A stretch of DNA of 64,000 nt from Fodinibius salicampi (GCF_039545095.1 NZ_BAABRS010000001.1:62001-126000); one strand, 5' to 3'; positions 44,502-54,953 are shown, counted from the stretch's first letter. The notes: generated by a model not told the origin, from the sequence alone. A program made the numbers and translations.

Positions 44502-45473
44502 ATGTCTTATACGGCTAAGGTTTTGCTATTTATTGTTTCCAGTACGCTACTATTTTTGGCTTCAATTTTATTATCTCCGCTTCTTTCCTGCGCACAAGCA
44601 GTATCCTTCGGCCAGTCAGACAGTGTGTTAGTAAGCAAGCTTGAAACTTATAACATCGAAACTGAGGAGCGGAAGGTTGTTTATCGCACCAGGGGACATA
44701 TTGAGGCGCCGAATTGGTCGGTTGATGGTAGCTATTTTCTATTCAACAGTGAAGGAAAGCTTTATACCTTGCCTGTGACGGGAGGAGAACCAAAGGAACT
44801 GGATACCGGATTTGCTACAAATTGTAATAATGATCATGGTTTTTCTCCGGATGGGAAATGGCTGGCAATCAGTCATGCTCCTGAAAATGAGGGTTCGAAA
44901 ATATATGTTATGCCTGCAGAAGGTGGCCAACCACGTCTGATAACTCCCAACTATCCTTCTTATTGGCATGGCTGGTCCCCAGATAGTGATACCTTGGTTT
45001 ATCCGGCAGAACGAGATGGTGAATTTGATATTTATGCGATCCCGGTTGAAGGAGGGGAGGAAAAAAAACTCACGGATGCCCCGGGTTTGGATGATGGTTC
45101 GGAATATACCCCTGATGGAAAATGGATCTATTTTAATTCCGTTCGTACCGGTGTAATGAAAATATTTCGCATGCGGCCGGACGGTTCCGGCGTGGAGCAA
45201 ATAACCTATAACGAAGAGTATGCCGACTGGTTTCCACATATTTCTCCTGATGGAGAACAAATGGTTTTCCTTTCGTACGATGCAAATGTAGAGGGACACC
45301 CGCCATTTAAAGAGGTGGTACTGCGTCTGATGTCTATGGAGGGAGGGAAACCGGAGGTGATTGTTCAGCTTTTTGGCGGACAGGGCACGATTAATGTTCC
45401 ATCATGGTCGCCTAATAGTAAGAAATTTGCCTTTGTCAGCTATGAGTTTATTCAAGTGACTGGTAATAAGTGA
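44502..45473 (+). CDS. TolB-like beta-propeller protein, exported
   Basis: This is a 323-residue protein with an N-terminal hydrophobic export signal that ends in LLSC (possible lipobox, Cys30). The body is PD40/WD40-like repeats: [72 protein letters not shown] and [16 protein letters not shown]. The family is usually called TolB-like, but there is no TolB N-terminal domain and no Tol-Pal genes nearby. No enzyme domain is attached. The role is unknown, perhaps binding or scaffolding. Confidence 0.85.
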   Translation: MSYTAKVLLFIVSSTLLFLASILLSPLLSCAQAVSFGQSDSVLVSKLETYNIETEERKVVYRTRGHIEAPNWSVDGSYFLFNSEGKLYTLPVTGGEPKELDTGFATNCNNDHGFSPDGKWLAISHAPENEGSKIYVMPAEGGQPRLITPNYPSYWHGWSPDSDTLVYPAERDGEFDIYAIPVEGGEEKKLTDAPGLDDGSEYTPDGKWIYFNSVRTGVMKIFRMRPDGSGVEQITYNEEYADWFPHISPDGEQMVFLSYDANVEGHPPFKEVVLRLMSMEGGKPEVIVQLFGGQGTINVPSWSPNSKKFAFVSYEFIQVTGNK

Positions 45474-45493
45474 GTTGGGCCGGTATCGATTAA

Positions 45494-46090
45494 TCAACCA
45501 TTTTTATCCAGTTCTTTGAAAATTACTTTGGTATGAAACTCTCCATTTTCACCCATCGGATCAATTTCTTCCGGAAGATGACGAAGTTGGACAACCAGGG
45601 ATTGGTTGAAAGTTTCACCTACCTTGATTAGAGATTTATATTTTTCCTGAACGGCACTAATCTCAACTTTAACGGGTTGGAGCTTAAGCACCGGCAATAA
45701 ATCATGAATACTTTTTTCCCAAATTGGGAATATGCATTCATACCCCATTTCTCCAAACGTTTTTTCGCGCCATTGTCGAATATCTTGTAAATGCCAATCT
45801 CCAAATATAAGATATCGAACCGATTCATCCTGCTCAGCAAGTTTTTGTTCTATCTCTTTAAGATATACTTCATTAGGACAATTGGTGGGTAGCGGTACCA
45901 TAATGAGGGATAGCCCGAGATTTGATGCCTGCTTGCGAATATGTGATATTTCGATCTGTTGATGGGGAACAACATTTGTTGACTTTTCATAGGTAGTCAA
46001 CAGCCGGAGATCGGTTTCGGGATATTCCTGTCTGTAGAAATATAGGGCCAGCCAGGAATCTTTTCCGCCGCTCCAAAAAAGAATGTCCAT
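45494..46090 (-). CDS. Diphthine-ammonia-ligase-like ATP pyrophosphatase
   Basis: This is a 198-residue adenine-nucleotide alpha-hydrolase protein (Dph6/MJ0570-like). It opens with the PP-loop MDILFWSGGKDSWLALYF and has the family's GDWHLQDIRQWREKTFGEMGYE and FPIWEKSIHDLLPVL segments. Bacteria lack diphthamide, so a different amidation or thiolation reaction is likely. The product is unknown. Confidence 0.85.
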   Translation of the reverse strand: MDILFWSGGKDSWLALYFYRQEYPETDLRLLTTYEKSTNVVPHQQIEISHIRKQASNLGLSLIMVPLPTNCPNEVYLKEIEQKLAEQDESVRYLIFGDWHLQDIRQWREKTFGEMGYECIFPIWEKSIHDLLPVLKLQPVKVEISAVQEKYKSLIKVGETFNQSLVVQLRHLPEEIDPMGENGEFHTKVIFKELDKNG

Positions 46091-46219
46091 AAAACTATTT
46101 GATTAAATTTTATTTTTGATAAACATCTAAAATTTTTGGCTAAAATTCTGATTTCTCTGATCTGAATTCTATATTCCACCGTCCTAAAAGTTAATGTCCT
46201 CATACAACTTCCTAATTTG

Positions 46220-47446
46220 ATGGGTAATAAGAAGATGAGCAGCACTACACAAGAAGTTTATTTACGAACAAAAGGAATTCTTCCGATACAGAAGCTCCGG
46301 ATCTTATCCAAAGCGGGTATTATTTCTTCCAAAGAAGGATATCCGATACAGGATGATCAATTCCAGCCAAATTCGATCGACCTTCGATTGGGAGAAATTG
46401 CCTATCGTGTTCGCTGTAGTTTTCTGCCGGAAGATGAAACGGTGGACCAGAAGTTAAAAAAGCTTAGTCAATACGAAGTTGATATTACAGATGGGGCCAT
46501 ATTAGAGCCTAACAGTGTTTATATTATTCCTCTGTTGGAAATATTACATCTGCCTTCCCATATATCTCCACAGAAAACTCTTTTTGACGGCTCTGAAGAA
46601 GACACCAGTTATCGAATTGTCTCGGGCGAACATCTCGCTGCAAAAGCTAATCCCAAGAGTACGACGGGACGTCTGGACGTGTTTACACGTGTTATTACGG
46701 ATTACTCTCATCGTTTTGAAGAGATCAGATCTGGCTATAAAGGGGGGCTTTACTTGGAGGTCGTACCAAAGTCGTTTCCAATACGTGTAAAGACCGGACA
46801 CCGCCTTAATCAACTACGTCTGCGTCATGGCTACACGGTGCTTTCTGATCAGGATATTTTGCGTACTCATAGCTCTAATCCTTTGCTCTTTAAGGAAAAC
46901 GGCCAGCCAGTACCCGTCGATGATTTAAAAGTAAATGAAGGACTCTTTCTGAGCGTCAATCTACATGGTAATGAGGGTCAGGTTGTCGGTTATAAGGCAA
47001 AAAAGCACCGAGACTATATTGATTTGGATAATATCAACTACTACAATGTTCCTGAATTTTGGGAGCCGATTTATGCTCAGCAGGATGATCATCTTATTCT
47101 TGAACCGGAGGCCTTTTACATTTTTGCTTCCAAAGAACGCTGTCGTATTCCCGAGCACCTGGCTGCGGAAATGATTGCCTATGACACAGGGTCGGGAGAA
47201 CTTCGAACCCATTATGCTGGTTTCTTTGACAGTGGTTTTGGAGGAAGAATTGAAGATAAGGGAGCCCGTGCGGTGCTTGAAGTACGTTCCCATGATGTTC
47301 CTTTTTTAATTGAAGACGGGCAGACATTTTGTAGTATGAAATTTGAACCTAATACTGAGATTCCTGAAACAATTTACGGGAAGGATATTAAGAGTAATTA
47401 TCAGGGACAGGATTTGAAATTAGGTAAGCACTTCAAACAAGATTAA
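46220..47446 (+). CDS. dcd: 2'-deoxycytidine 5'-triphosphate deaminase (two-domain type)
   Basis: This is a roughly 408-residue protein of the long two-domain dCTP-deaminase family, made of two related dUTPase-like barrels; the ordinary Dcd is about 190 residues. Features include QDDQFQPNSIDLRLGEIAYR, AKANPKSTTGRLDVFTRVIT near the catalytic site of half one, and the second half AAEMIAYDTGSGELRTHYAG with FFDSGFGGRIEDKGARAVLE. It makes dUTP for thymidylate synthesis, complemented by dut at 59492. The start is ATG 46220; 46235 is also possible. It is followed after 2 bp by the BFD-like gene. Confidence 0.88.
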   Translation: MGNKKMSSTTQEVYLRTKGILPIQKLRILSKAGIISSKEGYPIQDDQFQPNSIDLRLGEIAYRVRCSFLPEDETVDQKLKKLSQYEVDITDGAILEPNSVYIIPLLEILHLPSHISPQKTLFDGSEEDTSYRIVSGEHLAAKANPKSTTGRLDVFTRVITDYSHRFEEIRSGYKGGLYLEVVPKSFPIRVKTGHRLNQLRLRHGYTVLSDQDILRTHSSNPLLFKENGQPVPVDDLKVNEGLFLSVNLHGNEGQVVGYKAKKHRDYIDLDNINYYNVPEFWEPIYAQQDDHLILEPEAFYIFASKERCRIPEHLAAEMIAYDTGSGELRTHYAGFFDSGFGGRIEDKGARAVLEVRSHDVPFLIEDGQTFCSMKFEPNTEIPETIYGKDIKSNYQGQDLKLGKHFKQD

Positions 47447-47448
47447 AA

Positions 47449-47676
47449 ATGTCATCGGCTACTGTTGATAAATGTATATGTCACCGCCGAAAGTTCAGCG
47501 ATATCAATAAGTACTGTCATAATCACGATATTTCTACCGTTGAGAAACTCCAGGATGAAGGAATATGCAGTACGGGCTGTGGACTTTGTATCCCGTATAT
47601 CAGGATGATGTTGAAGACCGGCCGTACTGCCTTTAAACCCGGAGAATCATTTAAAGAAAAAAGCGAAAGCACATGA
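47449..47676 (+). CDS. BFD-like [2Fe-2S] protein
   Basis: This is a 75-residue ferredoxin-like protein of the bacterioferritin-associated ferredoxin (Fer2_BFD) kind. Candidate cluster ligands are Cys9 and Cys11 (KCICHR) and Cys44 and Cys47 (CSTGCGLC), with Cys40 extra. BFD proteins usually help release iron from bacterioferritin, but no ferritin gene is next to it. Its stop overlaps the rsmE start by 4 nt (ATGA), so it is translationally coupled to rsmE and close to dcd. The C-terminus is lysine- and glutamate-rich. Confidence 0.8.
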   Translation: MSSATVDKCICHRRKFSDINKYCHNHDISTVEKLQDEGICSTGCGLCIPYIRMMLKTGRTAFKPGESFKEKSEST

Positions 47677-48371
47677 ATATTTTTTATGCACCTCCTTCGC
47701 AAATTCACGGAGATATGGCTGAGCTTTTAGATCAGGAAGCCCAGCATGCCTCAAAGGTGATGCGTATGAGAGAAGGAGATCGCCTGATAGTGGTTGATGG
47801 AAAGGGAGGTCGTTATGAAGGACCCATTCGAAGAATTACGAAGAAATCTGTGCAAATTGAGTTAGAAGAACATCAGCAATTTGATGAACCGGTACCTAAA
47901 ATTATATTAGGCATGGGGATCATCAAGAAGCGTGATCGCTTGGAATTTGCTATAGAAAAGGCTGTGGAGCTTGGGGCTTGGCATGTAGCGTTATTCCGGA
48001 GTGACCATGGTATTAAGGAAAATGTACGGATGGACCGCCTCAATGCCATTGCTATATCAGCAATGAAACAGAGTTTACATACCTATCTTCCCGCAATATC
48101 TATGCATTATTCAGTGGAAGAAGTAATGGATGAATTTTATGATGCTTATTGTCTGATGGCTCATGAAAAGGCGGATACAGACCGATCAGTTCGGTCTATA
48201 AGTAAGGATACAAAAGATAAATATTTATTATTGGTGGGACCCGAAGGGGGATTCTCTCCGGAGGAGGTCGAGAAGGCAACTGTAAAGGGGGCAAAGCTGG
48301 TATCTCTGGGTCCCTACCGATTACGCGCTGAAACGGCTGCTCTGGCTACTATGAGTCAGTTTGTTACTTAG
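47673..48371 (+). CDS. rsmE: 16S rRNA (uracil-1498-N3)-methyltransferase
   Basis: This is a 232-residue SPOUT methyltransferase that modifies U1498 of 16S rRNA. Motifs are EAQHASKVMRMREGD in the N-terminal PUA-like domain, MGIIKKRDRLEFAIEKAVELGA, LVGPEGGFSPEEVEKA and SLGPYRLRAETAALATMSQF (the knot and SAM site). It starts on the ATGA overlap with the BFD-like gene and ends before a strong terminator. Confidence 0.95.
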   Translation: MNIFYAPPSQIHGDMAELLDQEAQHASKVMRMREGDRLIVVDGKGGRYEGPIRRITKKSVQIELEEHQQFDEPVPKIILGMGIIKKRDRLEFAIEKAVELGAWHVALFRSDHGIKENVRMDRLNAIAISAMKQSLHTYLPAISMHYSVEEVMDEFYDAYCLMAHEKADTDRSVRSISKDTKDKYLLLVGPEGGFSPEEVEKATVKGAKLVSLGPYRLRAETAALATMSQFVT

Positions 48372-48411
48372 TGCTAAGAGACTTTGCTTAGAAGAGGGGA
48401 GATAAATAAAA

Positions 48412-48436
48412 GCCCGGCATCCCGCCGGGCTTTTTA
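48412..48436 (+). terminator. Terminator after rsmE
   Basis: AGCCCGGC / GCCGGGCT stem (8 bp, GC-rich) with a 5-nt loop and five T residues. An A-run on the other side means it could also serve the convergent protease gene. Confidence 0.93.
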
Positions 48437-48470
48437 TATTAGTTATCTTAAGCTTTTAAAAAAAGACTTT

Positions 48471-50372
48471 TTAATCGATTGCGGAATTAGCTTCCTGGGT
48501 ATGGTTTGCGGCGTACTCCCTAAGTGCCTGTACTTCATTCCACATATTCATGGATTCTTCAATGGTATTGTCAAAGACATCATTTAAAACGGGGAAGTAT
48601 TTTTTCATACCCCACACCTGTAGTGCCAGTCGGGCTTTCATAACACCTGCCGGCATCCAGGATACTTCCTCCCAATGTCCTTGTGGGATATAGAGGGTAT
48701 CGGATTTAAAGTCTGGTTCTTTAAGGGTATCGCTGTCGCTTACCACCATATTATTCTTCTTAAGCTCATTAAAGACATGAGCAATGTCGCCCTCTGACCA
48801 CTCAAATTCCTTGCGGAAGCGTTCATAATCATCTTCCCATTTCGATCGGAAAGCATCGCCATGATCGTCGAGGTATTCACGCACATAATCAAAACCTATA
48901 TTTTTGCGGCGCATAAAGTTTAACACTGCACCAGAGTGGGTTGTGTCTTCCTGTACAATATGATCAGGTACAATGCCCCCGCCTCCATAGACTGTTCGCC
49001 CTGCATCAGTAGTATATCGTAATGAATCGGGTACATGCGAAACGAATTCCTCTACATCACTTTCGGCATCAATCTCTCGCTGATAAATTTCATATGCATA
49101 ATTTTCTCCGCCTTCCTTGGAATAAGGTTTTTGGATCAAACGGCCGGATGGAGTGTAATATTTTGAGATAGTAACACGTATTTTGCTTGAATCGGCCAGT
49201 TCATACTGTTGTTGAACCAATCCTTTTCCAAAAGTACGCTGACCTACAATAAGTCCCCGATCATGATCCTGGATAGCACCACTTACAATTTCACTTGCAG
49301 AAGCTGAACCTTGATTAACTAAAACAATGATCGGCAGTTCTTTAAACTCTCCATCGCGACGAGAGTTATAGGCACTGGTAAAGCGACTGTGCCTGCTTTT
49401 AGTGGAGACAATTTTTGTTCCCCGGGGAAAAAACTCTTCAGAAATAGCAATAGCTTGTCCCAGGTATCCACCGGGATTTCCCCGCAAGTCTAAGACCATG
49501 CGATCCATACCCTGTTCTTCAAGTTCTTCTGCAGCCTCCATAAATTCCTCGTGGGTAGTTGCTGCAAACCTGTTGATCTTAATATATCCTGTTTGATTAT
49601 CCAGCATATAGGAAGTATCAACAGTATAAAGAGGGATATCATCACGCGTAATAGTAAAGTTAAGGAGAGCCCTGGTATGAGGACGTTTTATAGTAACATC
49701 TACTTTTGTGCCCTTTGGCCCGCGTAATGCTTTTAAAACATCTTCATTGCTGAAACCTATTGCACTGCTGTCCTCAATTTCTACAATACGGTCGCCAGAT
49801 TGTATGCCCAATTGATCGCTGGGTCCCCCGGAAATGGCTGTAATAACTGTAATTGTATCCTGTATAATATTAAACTGAATACCTACCCCCTGAAATTTAC
49901 CGGCAAATTCATCTTCTATTGCATCGCTTGTTTCCGGTTCTATATAGATTGAGTGAGGATCGAGAGAACTAAACATTTTCTCTATAGCATCCTCGGTTCG
50001 GGCCGTCAAATTTTCATCGGGATAGTTCTCTGCGAGATAGTTGTAGGCTTTTTCAAAACGCTGAATTGACTCTCCCAGCCCATCAATCTGTAAGTTTTCA
50101 AAATTGGTCGTATCAAGAGGGGTATTTGAAAACTCCGCAGTGGAATCCGTAAGGTTGGAGAGGAGCCCTCTTATACTATTCTTGTATAGTTTAGTGATAT
50201 CTACCGGATCCACATAGTTATCAATAATACGCTGCTGGGTCTGCGCAAATTTTTTAATATTGGTTTGGTTTTCATCTCCATTTTGAATCACAGATTCAAC
50301 GCCGGCAAACCAGAAAATGGAAAGGGCTAAGAGAACTGCGATATTTGGGGCCAACAGTTTTTTCACGCTCAT
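48471..50372 (-). CDS. ctpA: C-terminal processing protease (S41)
   Basis: This is a 633-residue periplasmic S41 protease with an N-terminal membrane/signal helix (LLAPNIAVLLALSIFWFAG). The PDZ domain is at about residues 145-230 (IVEIEDSSAIGFSNEDVLKA, LRGPKGTKVDVTIKRP). The catalytic core is DRMVLDLRGNPGGYLGQA, VLVNQGSASASEIVSGAIQD (nucleophile Ser) and LIVGQRTFGKGLVQQ (Lys). About 150 extra C-terminal residues follow. It trims C-termini of exported proteins. It is convergent with rsmE. Confidence 0.93.
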   Translation of the reverse strand: MSVKKLLAPNIAVLLALSIFWFAGVESVIQNGDENQTNIKKFAQTQQRIIDNYVDPVDITKLYKNSIRGLLSNLTDSTAEFSNTPLDTTNFENLQIDGLGESIQRFEKAYNYLAENYPDENLTARTEDAIEKMFSSLDPHSIYIEPETSDAIEDEFAGKFQGVGIQFNIIQDTITVITAISGGPSDQLGIQSGDRIVEIEDSSAIGFSNEDVLKALRGPKGTKVDVTIKRPHTRALLNFTITRDDIPLYTVDTSYMLDNQTGYIKINRFAATTHEEFMEAAEELEEQGMDRMVLDLRGNPGGYLGQAIAISEEFFPRGTKIVSTKSRHSRFTSAYNSRRDGEFKELPIIVLVNQGSASASEIVSGAIQDHDRGLIVGQRTFGKGLVQQQYELADSSKIRVTISKYYTPSGRLIQKPYSKEGGENYAYEIYQREIDAESDVEEFVSHVPDSLRYTTDAGRTVYGGGGIVPDHIVQEDTTHSGAVLNFMRRKNIGFDYVREYLDDHGDAFRSKWEDDYERFRKEFEWSEGDIAHVFNELKKNNMVVSDSDTLKEPDFKSDTLYIPQGHWEEVSWMPAGVMKARLALQVWGMKKYFPVLNDVFDNTIEESMNMWNEVQALREYAANHTQEANSAID

Positions 50373-50497
50373 AATTGCTTTATTATTAATCAGTTTTACG
50401 CCCTGTAACGTAATTAGTTGGGAATAAATTATCCACCAAAAAATATGTCACTTGAATTTAGGCTAAAAATAAGTTCTAAAAGGCTTAAATATTACCG

Positions 50498-51922
50498 TTA
50501 CAGTATATAATGGCTCAAATCTTTATCCTTAACCAAATCATTCAGCTGTTCATTCACATAATCCTTATCAATAGTGATATCGCCGCTGCTGATATCGTCG
50601 GGTATTGCGAATAACAGTTCATCCAGAAGGGAAGAAAGAATGGTATGCAGCCGGCGCGCACCTATATTTTCAACGCGCTCATTTACTTCTGCAGCTATAG
50701 ATGCGACTTCTTTTATGGCATCCTCAGTAAAGTCTACTTCCACGCCTTCTGAAGCTAACATCGCCTGATACTGTTTGGTCAATGCATTTTTTGGCTTGGT
50801 AAGAATATCAAAGAAATCTTCTTCGGTGAGTGAATTAAGCTCTACCCGAATAGGGAACCGTCCCTGTAGTTCAGGAATGAGATCCGAAGGTTTGGAAACG
50901 TGGAAAGCTCCGGAACCAATAAATAGAATATGATCCGTTTTAACCATACCGTGCTTGGTAGAAACATTGCTGCCTTCCACAATCGGGAGCATATCACGTT
51001 GAACACCCTGACGGCTGACATCAGGTCCACCGCCGCCTTTGCCATCACCAGATGATTCAGCAACTTTATCAATTTCGTCAATAAAGACGATACCGTGCTT
51101 TTGGACGCGTTTTAAGGCTTCCTGTACCGCCAAATCGTGATCGATCAGTTTTTCTGCCTCTTCATCGAGCAGTATTTTCCGCGCTTCTTCAATGGTAACG
51201 GTGCGCTTGGTTTTCTGCTGTCCACCGAGATTGCCCAACATATCCTGCAGGTTAATTCCCATCTCTTCCATGCCGCCCTGTGGGCCGAATACCTGCATCA
51301 TGGGAGATCGGTTTGATTTTTGGACTTCAATTTCTACTTCCCGGTCATCCAGTTCTCCACTTCGTAATTTTTTGCGAAATTTCTCACGCGTACGTTGGTT
51401 TAGCTCTTTATCCGAAGCCTGATCGGCATCAAAATTTTCACTATTCTGTGCCTGTGACGCATTGTTGGAAGGCTGTTTGACCGGCGGGATTAAAATATCC
51501 AGAATACGCTCTTCAACAATTTCCTTTGCTTCTTCTTTTACGCGTTCCTGCATCTCTGTTTTTACCATATCAATAGCGATGTCGGTAAGGTCACGAATCA
51601 TCGACTCTACATCACGGCCAACGTAACCGACTTCCGTAAACTTACTGGCTTCTACCTTGATGAACGGGGCTTCTGCCAGTTTGGCCAGCCGGCGGGCAAT
51701 TTCAGTTTTACCAACACCGGTAGGGCCAATTAGAAGAATATTATTTGGCAAAATCTCGTCTCTGATTTCCTCATCGGCATTCATTCGTCGCCACCGGTTT
51801 CTTAGTGCAATAGAAACCGATCGTTTGGCTTCATCCTGACCGACAATGTACTTATTCAGTTCTGCTACAATTTGTCGGGGTGTTAGGTTTTTATGCTTAA
51901 TAGTCTTCTTTATAGTGCTCAT
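50498..51922 (-). CDS. hslU: ATP-dependent protease ATPase subunit HslU
   Basis: This is a 474-residue AAA+ unfoldase that feeds proteins into HslV. Walker A is [16 protein letters not shown], Walker B is [15 protein letters not shown], and the conserved [20 protein letters not shown] and [18 protein letters not shown] segments lie in the C-terminal half. The I-domain insertion (about residues 110-240) is larger and more Gln/Asn-rich than in E. coli (443 residues). The C-terminus ends HYIL, suited to docking into HslV. Its ATG overlaps the hslV stop by one base (TAATG). Confidence 0.97.
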   Translation of the reverse strand: MSTIKKTIKHKNLTPRQIVAELNKYIVGQDEAKRSVSIALRNRWRRMNADEEIRDEILPNNILLIGPTGVGKTEIARRLAKLAEAPFIKVEASKFTEVGYVGRDVESMIRDLTDIAIDMVKTEMQERVKEEAKEIVEERILDILIPPVKQPSNNASQAQNSENFDADQASDKELNQRTREKFRKKLRSGELDDREVEIEVQKSNRSPMMQVFGPQGGMEEMGINLQDMLGNLGGQQKTKRTVTIEEARKILLDEEAEKLIDHDLAVQEALKRVQKHGIVFIDEIDKVAESSGDGKGGGGPDVSRQGVQRDMLPIVEGSNVSTKHGMVKTDHILFIGSGAFHVSKPSDLIPELQGRFPIRVELNSLTEEDFFDILTKPKNALTKQYQAMLASEGVEVDFTEDAIKEVASIAAEVNERVENIGARRLHTILSSLLDELLFAIPDDISSGDITIDKDYVNEQLNDLVKDKDLSHYIL

Positions 51923-52470
51923 TACTCTTCAATTTCTAAAATGCTCAAATTATGATTCGTATAAATACAAATGTCGGCTGCTATGTGTAATGATCGCTCG
52001 GCAATTTCACGAGCCGAGAGTTCCGGGGCACTTTCTTTGAGGGCACGCGCGGCAGCCAGGGCATAGGAGCCACCACTGCCAATCGTAAGTATTTTGTCAT
52101 CGGGTTCTATAACATCCCCCTGGCCTGAAATTAGAAGTGCTCGTTCTTTGTCCATTACAATTAGCAGAGCCTCGAGCTTCCGCAGAAACTTGTCGTTACG
52201 CCATTCTTTGGCCATCTCAACTGCCGCGCGTTCCAAGTTTCCGTTATACTGCTTTATTTTTTCCTCGTATTTTTCAAACAGCGTAAAGGCATCGGCTGTA
52301 GAGCCGGCAAATCCGGCTGCAATTTTACCTTCATAGAGGCGGCGAACCTTGTTGACTGTGGCCTTCATAACGGTTTTATCCATTGTGGCTTGTCCATCTC
52401 CGGCAATAGCCGCCTCTCCGTTATGGATTATACCTATAACGGTTGTTGCTTTTAAATCTGTTATGCTCAT
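51922..52470 (-). CDS. hslV: ATP-dependent protease peptidase subunit HslV
   Basis: This is a 182-residue threonine peptidase, homologous to the proteasome beta subunit. The short propeptide MSITDLKA is followed by TTVIGI; Thr9 would be the mature N-terminal nucleophile. Other marks are [37 protein letters not shown] and [18 protein letters not shown]. It is in the usual hslV-hslU order, in one unit. Confidence 0.97.
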   Translation of the reverse strand: MSITDLKATTVIGIIHNGEAAIAGDGQATMDKTVMKATVNKVRRLYEGKIAAGFAGSTADAFTLFEKYEEKIKQYNGNLERAAVEMAKEWRNDKFLRKLEALLIVMDKERALLISGQGDVIEPDDKILTIGSGGSYALAAARALKESAPELSAREIAERSLHIAADICIYTNHNLSILEIEE

Positions 52471-52519
52471 AGTATATACTTCCGTGCAGTTTCAGTGAAA
52501 AAGGGTGTTAAAATCAGAT

Positions 52520-54268
52520 TCAATTCTTATAGTATTTCGAGTTTGAACTTCCCGACCTGCTGGGACGTGGCTTACGCGTGTCTTTCTTTTTTTGCCCGTT
52601 TTTACCCTTTTTATAGTAATCCAAATCCGCTCGGCTTCTATTTCCTGTAGGAGCAGCCGAATCTTCCGCATTAGCAATAAGATCATCAATACTTTCTTCC
52701 TGCATTACGGCATCAGTAATGTCAATTTCTGAGCCAGCAATAGTCGCCTTGTATTCATTGAGAGAAATAGTATCATCTGCTACAAGTGAGATTTTAAGCC
52801 AGTAACGAAGCATCCATTTCCACTTTTTGCTCAGGAACCCCTTTTCGAGATATGATTTTAAATAGGGGTTAATATAAATGTCTACGGCGCGATAGTCGGT
52901 TGTAGTTCGGAATTTGCTAAGCCAGGCATCGAGATCAGCGATAATAGTATTCTGGGTAACTACGCTCCCGGATCCTCCGCAAGTGGGACATACTTTAGAT
53001 ACTGAGTTAACCACACTGGGTCGGATGCGCTGCCGTGTAATCTGAACAAGCCCAAAGTCGCTCATCCCGATCACATTGGTCTTTGCGGGATCTTTCTTGA
53101 ACTCTTTCTTCAGTTCATCATATATCTTCTTACGGTTTTTACCGCTTCGGAGATCAATAAAGTCTACGACAATGATCCCCCCGATATCGCGCAGCCGGAG
53201 CTGTTTTGCTACTTCACGGGCCGCCTCGAGATTCGTCTTAAGAGAGTTGTCTTCCTGTTTCTCTTTGGCGGCATATGGGCCTGAATTTACATCCACTACA
53301 TACATCGCTTCCGTCTGTTCAAAAATCAAGTAACCACCAGAAGGCATGCGCACGCGGGGACTAAAGATAGAGTCTACATCTTTAGCAATTTTCATAAAGT
53401 CAAAAATGTGTTCCCGACCCTTATACAGCTCCACATTCGGAATCATCTGAGGAGCAACCTGACTGACATACGATTTGATCTTTTTGTGCATTTCGGGATC
53501 GTCAACAAGTACCCGATCATACTGTTTTGCAAAAAGATCACGGACCAGGCTCTCGGTCATATCCAGATCTTTATAGAGCAGGGCGGGCGGCTTGGCAGTC
53601 TCCAGCCGTTCTAAAATGCCTTCCCATTTTTTGAGGACATTACGCATATCCTCTTCAATTTCCTCTTTGTCTTTTCCTTTAGCTACGGTGCGAATAATTA
53701 CTCCAAATCCATCGGGGACCATAGAGCCCACCACTTTCTTAAGGCGCCGGCGCTCTTTGCGGCTGTTAATTTTTCGGGATACCGCAATATATTCCCCCAT
53801 GGGAATAAGTACGAGAAAACGTCCTGCTACCGTAATATCGGTAGAAACCCGTGGACCTTTAGATCCAATAGGTTCCTTAACGATTTGAACAAGCAACTGT
53901 TGGCCGGGACGCAAAATTCTGCCCGCCCATTTCTGCTTTTCGTAGTTGGAAATTTTATTAAAGTCTGTCTTCTTCAGCTCATCACGGACGTTTTTGTGGA
54001 TGGCATCCTTGTCATTCAGCATCTGAACGTATTCTTTCAGATGATCGCCGGCATCAGAGAAGTGAAGAAAGGCGTCTTTCGGGGTACCCATATCGATAAA
54101 AGCCGCACGAATGCCGCTCATTACCTTGTGTACCCTTGCTAAGTAAATATTCCCAACCGTTCGCTGGTTTTCGTCAGATTCTATAAAAAGTTGGGCAAGC
54201 TCTCCATCTTCCAGCAGAGCTATTCGGGTCTGTTTGCCCGAAGCGTGAATTATAATTTGGTTCTTCAT
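52520..54268 (-). CDS. rng: Ribonuclease E/G family endoribonuclease
   Basis: This is a 582-residue RNase E/G catalytic region. S1 domain: VGNIYLARVHKVMSGIRAAF. The 5'-sensor / DNase I-like active-site regions include YVVDVNSGPYAAKEKQ and GGIIVVDFIDLRSGKNRKK with metal-binding Asp residues. The Zn-link is VCPTCGGSGSVV. The basic C-terminal tail (KKGKNGQKKKDTRKPRPSRS) is short, so this is RNase G-like rather than a full RNase E with a degradosome scaffold. It cuts single-stranded AU-rich RNA in rRNA and mRNA processing. It follows a long leader region and precedes hslV by 49 bp. Confidence 0.95.
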   Translation of the reverse strand: MKNQIIIHASGKQTRIALLEDGELAQLFIESDENQRTVGNIYLARVHKVMSGIRAAFIDMGTPKDAFLHFSDAGDHLKEYVQMLNDKDAIHKNVRDELKKTDFNKISNYEKQKWAGRILRPGQQLLVQIVKEPIGSKGPRVSTDITVAGRFLVLIPMGEYIAVSRKINSRKERRRLKKVVGSMVPDGFGVIIRTVAKGKDKEEIEEDMRNVLKKWEGILERLETAKPPALLYKDLDMTESLVRDLFAKQYDRVLVDDPEMHKKIKSYVSQVAPQMIPNVELYKGREHIFDFMKIAKDVDSIFSPRVRMPSGGYLIFEQTEAMYVVDVNSGPYAAKEKQEDNSLKTNLEAAREVAKQLRLRDIGGIIVVDFIDLRSGKNRKKIYDELKKEFKKDPAKTNVIGMSDFGLVQITRQRIRPSVVNSVSKVCPTCGGSGSVVTQNTIIADLDAWLSKFRTTTDYRAVDIYINPYLKSYLEKGFLSKKWKWMLRYWLKISLVADDTISLNEYKATIAGSEIDITDAVMQEESIDDLIANAEDSAAPTGNRSRADLDYYKKGKNGQKKKDTRKPRPSRSGSSNSKYYKN

Positions 54269-54953
54269 GGAAATATTCTTCTTTCACGCAGCTGTGGTCC
54301 TCCGGACTTTCAATCCTGATCAAATATGCATTAGGCATCATCATAACAGATAAAACAGTCTCAATATTCATAAGTCGTAGCGGAGGTCCATCAACCGCTA
54401 TATTAAAATTCCTGTTAGGAAAAAATTTTGTCGGTGTAGATCTTTGATATTCAGACAGAAAGGGGGTTTGCTGGTTGTCTTTACCAGTAAGTAAAGAAGT
54501 AATCCGCTCTACCATACCACATAATGACAACAGCAAATACTTAATAAAAGTGTTAAAAAGCGCTGAAAATTTTTCTGAATTTGTCAAAGGTTTCAAATAA
54601 ACCTGCAGTTAAATAATATTATCTGAATATAAGATAGACATCACTATAATATACAAGTTAGCCGCCACTTTTGTAAATGTTAAAAATAAGTAGTAGGAGG
54701 GAAAATATACGAAGAAGGGATATTTTCTATTTTTCCTCTTGGTTAACTCGCTTTATGCGTGCGCCTAAATTATTATTGGTTACGTAGTTCTGCTGCGTCT
54801 CTGATATGTTATATTATTTGTTAAGACGAAGCGCTTATATATTATTTCTTTCCTTTATAATTTAAATAAGTCGTATAACAATATTAATTCGTATTCGTAG
54901 GCTTAATGTATTGCCAATTCGAAATGGAATATTCAAATGGTAAAATTATAGAT
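54269..54953. other. Long divergent region upstream of RNase E/G
   Basis: These 685 bp separate rng (reverse) and the DUF5694 gene (forward). A 140-codon reverse ORF (54174-54596) overlaps the rng start by about 95 nt in another frame and has no family resemblance, so I doubt it. The region could instead hold a long rng leader. An inverted repeat GAAAATAT / ATATTTTC lies at 54701-54727. I see no RNA gene I can name. Confidence 0.45.

Noticed and set aside
44502-45473. Tol-Pal TolB
   Set aside because: Beta-propeller repeats only; no TolB N-terminal domain and no tol/pal genes nearby.
48384-48587. 67-codon forward ORF overlapping the terminator and the protease gene
   Set aside because: Runs through the rsmE terminator and antisense to the S41 protease; a shadow frame.
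54174-54596. 140-codon reverse ORF upstream of RNase E/G
   Set aside because: Overlaps the rng start by about 95 nt in another frame, has no family resemblance, and its tail is only the rng shadow.
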